This document shows positions 20,555-28,061 of a stretch of DNA of 30,823 nucleotides, in pieces; within the stretch, counting starts at the first letter, position 1, and each line of letters starts with the position of its first letter. This DNA is from Hypsibius dujardini. Its lineage: Eukaryota > Tardigrada > Eutardigrada > Parachela > Hypsibiidae. A model generated the notes under the pieces. That model did not search any database and was not told where the DNA came from. It worked only from the letters and a program-made list of their open reading frames with translations. Where the stretch lies: positions 1-30,823 of the forward strand of contig LRSR01004338.1 in NCBI GenBank assembly GCA_001579985.1, in the 5' to 3' direction. Both the position numbers and the translations under genes were made by a program.

Positions 20555-21215
20555 AATAATTACAAATTAAAAAACAAATCTAAATATAATTGATGCATAG
20601 ATTTAGATGATAAATAGATATACATGTATAATATGCATGCACATGATTTTAAATAGATAATGAGTATAATAAAATAAATATATTTTATCGAATATATAAT
20701 AAGTATACTAAGCATAATTATAATAGGTGTGATAGGTGTTAAATAAACATATGTTAAACTTGATGATTAATATAAAATGATAAGCATAAATACAAATATG
20801 ATAAATATAAATACAATGAATATAAATATGATGATTATAAATAGAAAAAATTAAAATATAAGAAATAAAATATGATAAAAATATCAAATACTATTTAAAA
20901 CTATTTAAAAAAAATATGTATGGTGAATATGAATATAATAAATATCAATTTATATGACAGAAATAAAATTACAATCAATTTAATACTACACAAATAAAAC
21001 TAATTTAGTATAATAAAAACAAAAACATAATCAGTTTAATATAAAACAAATAAAAATATAAACAATATAATTTAATACAAATAGAAATACAAATAATTTA
21101 AACATAATAAACATAAGTAAAATAAATAAAACAAATAAAATATAAGAACTAAAACAAATATATTACGACATATAATTAGTATTAAAAATCTAAAAATATG
21201 ATAAACAAAGAAAAT
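20555..21215. repeat. AT-rich low-complexity block
   Basis: About 660 bases almost only of A and T on this strand, made of drifting motifs such as ATAAATATAAATA and AAATAAAATATAA. No exact unit persists. It abuts the 5' side of the tyrosine-recombinase retroelement. Confidence 0.8.
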
Positions 21216-21482
21216 GGGAAAGATTTAGTTCCCTAAATCTGCTTATAACTAATGAAGACTTCTCCGTATTTTGTCTCGCCGGACCACACCCTCTAAGTGT
21301 GGCGACTGCTCATGTTCGCCGAATGCTTCTTGAATTGTTTGCGTATGGTCCAGCGCGACTATAAATAGCGTAGCACACCCTTTATTCTCTACAGTTTCCA
21401 CTTTCACATTGCAACTCTTTCTCGCCTCTTTTGTGAAACTGCATATTTTTTTTTGCACATCTTTTAACCCCCGCCTGTAAAC

Positions 21483-22600
21483 ATGCAATACACCGCTGAC
21501 AGGCTCAAGCTCCTCCGCGTTCCCCAGCTGAAGAAAATTCTGGACGAGATGAGTCTCACCACCACCGGCCTGGAGCTAGACCTCATCGAGCGGATTGTCG
21601 CGGACCAAGTCGACCACCAGGACGTCACTCTCTATATGAGCGGCCCTCCGGCAACTTCTGCGTCTGTCGGTGCTGCTACAGCCGTTGTCGTTCCCACGCC
21701 AACCATCTCACAGGACACCATTGCAGATCTGGTTCAACATCTGGAACTTCGCCCGCAAGCAGCAAGACTCTGGAAGATGCCGGGTTCACATCGGGCTCTG
21801 ATTCAAGCTAATGACCAGCGAGGAGGTCGGATCCCTCGGCCTACTCTTCGGAGACGTGCTGAAAATTCGGCAGTGGCTGAAGTCGGAGAAACCCCTAACC
21901 CAGGTCACGCACCCCCCACCCGCTCTGTTCGCCACCCCCCAGCAGTACAACCGTCCTGCACCCTTGGCTTTTCCAGGTGAGTCTGACCACGATTCAGACG
22001 ACGATACTTTCGAACAAGTTTTTCCAAACGAACGTGCACGAGATTTACCAAGTCCCCACGAGTCAGTCAACCCAAAAAATGGTACAGGCAACAACAAAAA
22101 ATGGCAGCCTTGAGCATCTCTCTAAACGAGTTTTTCGTATAATCTCATAAAACCCTTTCCCGATTGAACGCTTCAAACGACGTGACAAACATCCGCAAAG
22201 AGTTCACCGAGTACCTCACCTTCCTCTCATACAAACGTTTAGATTACGTTGATCAGGCTATCCTCAAGTTTGATGACGAATTCCGCAAAGAGATCAAGCA
22301 CATTCGAGGTTCTCTTTCAGACAACGATGCACGTCGAACGTTGTGTGATCGATATTTTCATTCTCAAACACGTATCGGCAATCGCACCTCCAGTGTCACG
22401 TACAGCCAGCGCCCTATCCTCAGCGCACGCCCTTTGGAGTGGCGGGGCCAGGCAACCCCGCGAGTTCCAAAACCTGCAACAAGTTTCAGACTGGCGACTG
22501 TCGAGGGCCCTGTTACTTCGCTCACCGCTGCAACACCTGCAACGAAAACCACCGAGGTAGCGCCTGCCCGAATCAGCGTTCAGGGGGAAAACACTAAACC
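21483..22600 (+). pseudogene. Gag-like protein with SAP-like start and zinc fingers, several frameshifts
   Basis: The frame starts at ATG 21483 with a SAP-like helix pair (LRVPQLKKILDEMSLTTTGL), which in other proteins binds DNA or RNA. It shifts near 21790 into a second frame with LGLLFGDVLKIRQWL, ends at 22113, and resumes at about 22150 with KEFTEYLTFLSYKRLDYVDQ. A third shift near 22440 is needed to read the zinc-finger end, CNKFQTGDCRGPCYFAH followed by CNTCNENHRGSAC. The latter form a CCCH-type and a CCHC-like finger. At least three frame breaks show the gene is dead. Domain order matches Gag of tyrosine-recombinase elements. Confidence 0.75.
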
Positions 22601-22778
22601 ACAATCATGGTCAAATAACTCATTCACACAGGAATGGCCAAATCTTCTTTTGATTAACGGTGGCGGGTTTTTTTACACTTTCTCGACAAATTCCTTCTTT
22701 TATAACGTTGTCGGCAGAGACTTAAACTGTGACCTTTTTGAACGGTGCACTTTAACCAAAAATATTGCGCAATGATAT

Positions 22779-24485
22779 GTGTTTTTGAAATCAGATGTGG
22801 ACAGGGAGTTTCTATTAAACGGAATTGCTTCAGGGTTTCAAATTGTCGATGACTTATCCAGCATAAACGTTGCTGATTGCAAGAATTATAGTTCGGCCTT
22901 GTCCAAAGCGTTTAAACCACAGCTAGATCGCATTTTCCAGGAAGAAATAAATTTAGGCCGCTATTCTCTTGCCCCCTCAAAACCAATACGTATTCACTCA
23001 ATCGGAGCCGTAGAAAAGAAAGGCACGGTTGTACCACGCCCAATCACAGACTGCAGCATGCCACATAACGATTCTTTGAATTCTCATATTACGCACAATA
23101 CATTTTCGTTTGAATCAATTGATGACGCCCTCTCCTTGAGCAGTTCTGGGTGTTTCTTCGCAGTGGTAGATATTGAATCTGCTTTTCGTTGGGTTCCTTT
23201 GTACCCACCCCACCGTATGCTTCAAGGCATCAGGTGGGCATTTGATGGCGAAGACCCACGTATATACGTTGACAATTTTCTTTGTTTCGGTTTAGCTTGT
23301 TCACCGTTCATTTTTTTCCGCATCTCAAGCGCAATCGCTCGAATAATGCGCCGAGAAGGTTTTGATATTACGTGCTTTCTGGATGATTTTTTATTAGTTG
23401 CAAAAACATACGAAGGTTGCCAAAGAGCTTTGCAAAAGCTTATCAAATTGTTGCATACGTTAGGGTTCGCCGTGAAGTGGAATAAAATTCAGGGACCGAC
23501 ACAGAAACCAAAGTACCTCGGTCTGTATATTGATTCAGTAAAGTGTCGTCTCGAATTACCGTTGGATAAGTTGGAAAAATTAATTTGTCTATCAAACGAT
23601 TTGCTGGGAAAACGTAAAGTGTCTAAAAGAGAACTGCAAGTCATAGTGGGCCATATGTGCTTTGCTGCACGGGCCATTTTTCGAGCACGAACTTTCACTC
23701 GTGAATTTCTTGATTTGTTGAAAACGTTGCAGCTACCAGAACAGAAAACTCGAGTTACACGCGTTTTAAAAAATGAAATACGTTGGTGGATAAAATTTGC
23801 TTCGAGCCTTAACGGCCTTTGCCCGTGCATGATGGGCGCTAAACGTGAATGTGTAAAAGTTAGAACTGATTCTTGCCTCTCTGGGTACGGTGCCGTTTGG
23901 AACGATCGATGGATCGCAGGTCATTGGAGCTCGACGACAGTGCTCTCTATCTCAAAACCTTTTCTTCAAAATTTTGTAACTGTTTCAAATATTGATATTT
24001 TCTTACGTGAAAACATAAACTTTTTGGAATTGATTGCTGCATGTATTCCCATTTTAGTCTGGGCACCCCTATTTAGAGGCAAACGTATAATAATCGAATC
24101 AGATAACTCGTCCACTGTTTCCTTTTTGCAAAAAGATACAACAAAAAATCCGGCGGCACTCACGTGGCTCAAACGCGTCTTTTACGTTTCAATCAAAAAC
24201 GATTTTCATGTGACTGCGGTCCACATCCCCGGTTATTTAAATGTGTGCCCCGATGCGCTGAGCAGAATTTCAATTGACAGTAAATTCGAAGACATTTTTC
24301 CAAAAAATTTTAACTACCCGTTCCCGGGGTTACCACTACCGGACTCTTCAATTTTTAGAGATTCCAAAACTCCAGCAGCTGGAAAAGATATTGAACGGTC
24401 TATTAAAAGCATCGATGGCGGATACGACGCAACAGACTCGGAAATCGCAATGGAAAGTCTTTCAAAGCTTCTGTCAATCGCATAA
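22779..24485 (+). CDS. Reverse transcriptase-RNase H of the retroelement
   Basis: This frame of 568 codons is the best preserved part. Reverse transcriptase motifs include the first catalytic Asp in VVDIESAF (residue 131) and the LDD pair in CFLDDFLLVA (202-203). The RNase H domain follows with Asp363 (RTDSCLSGYG), Glu416 (NFLELIAA), Asp441 (ESDNSS) and Asp491 (PDALSR). All active-site acids are present. The same frame is open upstream (from about 22164), separated only by a TGA at 22773-22775, so the original start was probably upstream and that stop is a lesion. It overlaps the start of the recombinase frame at its 3' end. It would copy the element's RNA into DNA in the cell. Confidence 0.85.
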   Translation: MFLKSDVDREFLLNGIASGFQIVDDLSSINVADCKNYSSALSKAFKPQLDRIFQEEINLGRYSLAPSKPIRIHSIGAVEKKGTVVPRPITDCSMPHNDSLNSHITHNTFSFESIDDALSLSSSGCFFAVVDIESAFRWVPLYPPHRMLQGIRWAFDGEDPRIYVDNFLCFGLACSPFIFFRISSAIARIMRREGFDITCFLDDFLLVAKTYEGCQRALQKLIKLLHTLGFAVKWNKIQGPTQKPKYLGLYIDSVKCRLELPLDKLEKLICLSNDLLGKRKVSKRELQVIVGHMCFAARAIFRARTFTREFLDLLKTLQLPEQKTRVTRVLKNEIRWWIKFASSLNGLCPCMMGAKRECVKVRTDSCLSGYGAVWNDRWIAGHWSSTTVLSISKPFLQNFVTVSNIDIFLRENINFLELIAACIPILVWAPLFRGKRIIIESDNSSTVSFLQKDTTKNPAALTWLKRVFYVSIKNDFHVTAVHIPGYLNVCPDALSRISIDSKFEDIFPKNFNYPFPGLPLPDSSIFRDSKTPAAGKDIERSIKSIDGGYDATDSEIAMESLSKLLSIA

Positions 24486-25361
24486 TCTACGATCCCTTCC
24501 AGCTGACGACCTTACTATTTCTTGGTACGTTGCCTTTTTGTCGCACTTTCGCTCAGACGCCACCTGCAGACCGCTTGAGTACTCTACTGTGAATAATTAC
24601 GTTGCAAGTTTGAAGACTTTTCACGTCCTTCACGGCTACCCAGAGCCAGACCTGACACACCACGTATTTGCATGGCCCTCGCAGGCCTTAAACGTTCTCG
24701 AACCGAAACGCCAAACAGAAAGAAAGGCGTGGACCTCTCAATTTTACGTAGGTTACACGGTGTCTTAAACCAGGTGAACATCAATGAACGTCCCAGTTTC
24801 TGGTGTGCCTGTTTGATCCTCTTCTTCACCATGTTACGGCGAACGAACGTGTTTAAGGCACCAAATGCTGGTTCAGCGTTACGATGTCGCGACGTTATTA
24901 TCACAGCAAATTATCTTTCGTTACGTATTCAAAAAATTAAAACGTCACGTTTCAAGGGTGGGACGTTTGATATTCCGCTCCCACGGCTGGATGAGCAGTC
25001 GTTTTGTCCCACGCTTTCCGTATTGAGCCTTCTGAAGGCATCGCAGCTAATGCCACCAAAATCACCGCTTTTTTCAACTATCCACAACGGCAGTCGGCAA
25101 CCCTACACGCCACAGATGTTTTCCACCACGCTCAAGCACCTCCTAAAAACGTCAGGATACAAGCCACAACACTTCTCCATCCATTCGTTCCGCCGGGGAG
25201 CCGCAACGTTCGCCGCAGCAGCCGGAATCTTCGAGGACGTCATCAAAGCGCAAGGAACCTGGAGAAGTTCCTGCTACAAACGCTACATCGACCGAGACGT
25301 CGAACTGCGCCAACAATTCGCCAACCAAGTGAAGGAGGCCGTTTCCCGCACCCTCTCCTGA
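24274..25361 (+). pseudogene. Tyrosine recombinase of the retroelement, frameshifted
   Basis: The N-terminal core-binding part is in one frame (24274-24768; SQWKVFQSFCQSHNLRSLPA, YVASLKTFHVLHGYPEPDL) and the catalytic part in another (24672-25361). The shift falls close to 24675, within a motif that reads on as MALAGLKRSRTE. The catalytic part has the first Arg (MLRRTNV), His-x-x-Arg (HSFRRG), Trp in place of the second His (GTWRSS) and the nucleophile Tyr (CYKRYI), so the active-site set is complete apart from the frameshift. In intact elements this enzyme inserts the circular DNA product by site-specific strand exchange. Confidence 0.85.
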
Positions 25362-25459
25362 CGCGCTTTTGGGAATTTAGGGGATTTGTGGCCGTTCCGC
25401 GGCCGGGGTTCACCTTCAGTATCAATGATGCCAATAAGGAATAAAGACCTTACTCCCCT

Positions 25460-26431
25460 GCCCTTGGTTGTTCTGTCTGCTTCCGTCGGAAACAATTATA
25501 TAATCAATTTTATACAATATGTGCAATGCATTTATAGTGGTGCGCGCGGTACACAGCACATAAAATCTTGAGACCAGAGCTGGGACTGTCTTTTTTTAGT
25601 CATTAATATTTTTTCCGGCTCGGAGGGTCTTGCATATTGTATGCATAATTACAATATATGGAAAATTTCGTTTTATATGAAAACAATATTGAATCACGCG
25701 ACATGTCATTAGGGCTTAACGCTGAAAAAGTTGAAAGCGAGAGAGGCGAACCCAAGCCGAAAGGTGCCCGCTCTGCGGGGGGGGGGATGGGTCGTTCAGC
25801 TTGTTAATGGGCAAAGGCCCGGTCGGCCAAAGGGTAATCTGCCACTGCCGTGTAATTTTCATTCGCTGTTCTGGCGATGCAAATTTCCTCTATGTTTAAT
25901 CACCTATGAAACTTCGTATGACCAACTTCACGCGAAGATTATAACAAGGAAGGTATTTTTTTGGAAGCTGTTGATTTTTTACTTCCCTTTACAAAACAAT
26001 TGGGTTTCTAGTCCGATTGCAAATTTCATAACTCATAAATGAAACAGAAAGATCCCTCTACTCGACAGGTGCAGAATATGCGTCTCATTGTGTAAAGCGC
26101 GGCTTCAATCTATTGCGCGTTGCAGTTTGATGACCGATACCTCGTCCTCCTCGATCCCATTAGCACGACTACCAGTAGTACTCAGCCGTGCATTCCCATC
26201 ATCATGTCATATGCGTGGACAAAGACTTTCGAGAGGTAGACTCAACAATAATGCAGACTTCTAGTAAATACCAAAAGAAACGGCAGAGCGGATGCATTCA
26301 AATTTCCGAACGAACAGCTTTCCTGTTTCAGACGAAAATCACGTGTAGTCGTCATATATCATAAGGTTTAAATTTGTTAATAATATAACCCAGTTCCATG
26401 ACGACCAATTACCACATCTCAACCTTCCCGG
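25460..26431. other. Intergenic region after the retroelement
   Basis: Contains a run of ten G near 25780 within a repeat-like segment (GGCCCGGTCGGCCAAAGGG at 25816-25834). No gene recognised. Confidence 0.45.
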
Positions 26432-26744
26432 CTAGAAATAAGGACCCTCTTGACATACGCATTTGGCATACTCTTCTTTTTCTGCCAACTGGACGGTGTT
26501 AATTCGACTGCGTGCCAGGTCAATGTTTCTATTCAGAGCAATAGTCTCAGCGTCAGTGATGGACCCTTTCGCGCATTCCGAATAAAAACAAACACAATCA
26601 TGTTGACATCAGGATGAAACAAAATATACCGAAGTATTGTTACGGACTTATGCAACGTGGGCAGGCGTTTTAGCCTTCAATCTAGGCAGACGAGGCGATA
26701 ACTGCGACCACCGCGAATAGGAGGATTGCAATAAAAACCTTCAT
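26432..26744 (-). pseudogene. Small secreted Cys-containing protein, probably broken
   Basis: A signal peptide frame, MKVFIAILLFAVVAVIASSA, starts at 26744 but ends in TAG at 26682-26684 without a usable phase-1 donor. A downstream exon (26432-26565) follows a T-rich tract and GCGAAAG acceptor in phase 1. It encodes SITDAETIALNRNIDLARSR, then an acidic helix-like stretch and a CVC pair before the stop. The same frame is open upstream of the acceptor with three more Cys (DCVCFYSEC), comparable to the CEC start of the gene at 16.7 kb. The two parts look like one gene whose splice junction was lost, or one whose donor I cannot see. No family recognised. Confidence 0.45.
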
Positions 26745-27583
26745 TTTGGATTTTCTTGCAAAAATCATTAGACTGAATTGAAGGATTGATTGTGACAATC
26801 ACTCGCTCATGAACGAAAACAGTCTGTCAGACATGACGACAAACGGTTAAAGCTGTCGGTCTCGCCCTGTGGAAATGGCGTAATTTCCTGCCTGGTTGTA
26901 TGTGAAAACCCTGTTTCAGATGGCTGATTGGTAGGAGCAGATAAAGGGTTCAGTTTCGTGGATGGACGTTTGTACAGACGGCGTGTCGATAGATTGCAAT
27001 GGCAGTTTAAGAGGGCGCTCTTTAAAAGCGAGCGATCTCTGGACCCCGCACAATATTTTCCTGGACACTTATGTGAAGAAGTCGTTAATCGATAACCATG
27101 TTGCCCGCTGTTGAGGCGTGAGGATATTCATCATATTTAGCAGAAGTTTACTGGTAGAATGTGCTTTAATTTTAAATGTCCGCATTACTGCTCGGATAGA
27201 AATTGATAAATCAGTTTCCCTAATCAAGACTTGAGTTTTCGTTCATGCATCAGTCGTCGTCTCACATAATCTTCAATGACATCCGAACATTAGAACCCTC
27301 CTGAAGGTTCGCGTCAGCGTATCTGCTACGGAGTACGAAGGCCATTATTTGTCAGGAAGAGACTTAGCTCCTGTTACTCGTTTTATTATTCCCACCACCA
27401 GCCTTAGGCGGACTGCAACGTCACAGTTGCTACTGTATACCTTCTTCTAACATCAAAAGGATTGTCTGAAAATCCACCAGTGCCTGGAGATAATGCTCGA
27501 CGAGTGAAGGGTGAACACTTGCAATCCTAGCTGCAGTACTTGTAACGTCAGTAGAATACATTCATGTTTGATTGTAATCTGAA
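26745..27583. other. Intergenic, nothing recognised
   Basis: Presumed upstream region of the minus-strand gene at 26744. No splice-consistent gene, known repeat or RNA gene seen. Confidence 0.45.
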
Positions 27584-27642
27584 ATGCTTCCGGTAGCAAA
27601 GACTCATGGTTTTCTTATCATCGTGATACTTCTCCACCCGCA

Positions 27643-27644
27643 TG

Positions 27645-27676
<32 letters not shown>

Positions 27677-27677
27677 A

Positions 27678-27716
<39 letters not shown>

Positions 27717-27775
27717 TTATTTGTCTCTTTGTTTGTCTCTCTCTCTCTTTGTCTGCCTCTCTTTCTGTTTGCTTC
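27643..27775 (+). repeat. (GTCT)n microsatellite with imperfect 3' end
   Basis: More than 15 near-perfect copies of GTCT/CTGT, decaying into TTTG and CTCT variants. An ATG at 27584 opens a signal-like frame (MLPVAKTHGFLIIVILLHPH) that runs into the repeat, which then reads as repeated VCLS; I do not call this a gene. Confidence 0.92.
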
Positions 27776-28061
27776 GGGTCATAATTACGCCAGTGGTCAG
27801 TTTTTAGGATGCATTCTGTGCTATAGCTCCGGACGCGAGTGCGACAATAGCGAACTTCACAGCACACGCTGCCTTGATATCTGAGAGTTCAATCTCGTCA
27901 CTAATAGTGCCTATCGCAAGTAATGTGACGAAAGTTCATCAGTTTGACAGCACAGCATGCAGAGACAGTCTCGCAGACAGGCCTAATAAAAGCTGCCTTA
28001 CTACGCTTCACGGTGCTCGTTGACTATTTTTGGAAATTGTGATTAACAACCCGTCCGTGCC
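27776..28061 (+). promoter_or_regulatory. Upstream region of the 28-kb protease gene
   Basis: The TATA-like word CTAATAAAAG at 27982-27991 lies about 70 bases before the start codon at 28062. No other promoter element is convincing. Confidence 0.25.

Larger units (their letters stand above)
21230..25459 (+). mobile_element. Tyrosine-recombinase (DIRS/Ngaro-type) retroelement, decayed
   Basis: Gag-like, reverse transcriptase-RNase H and tyrosine recombinase frames follow in this order on one strand. That order without an integrase or aspartic protease is diagnostic of the DIRS order; the lack of space for a methyltransferase favours a Ngaro-like member. The 3' border is set by the remnant at 29286-29385, which ends at the same ACTCCCCT. 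The 5' border is a guess: it follows the AT-rich block near the palindrome AGATTTAG/CTAAATCT. CCCTAAAT near the left end meets its inverse near the right end, a possible terminal repeat. Frameshifts in Gag and recombinase and a stop before the reverse transcriptase make this copy non-autonomous. Confidence 0.88.

Noticed and set aside
27641-27775. CRISPR-like array
   Set aside because: It is a simple tetranucleotide microsatellite without spacers, in a eukaryotic context.
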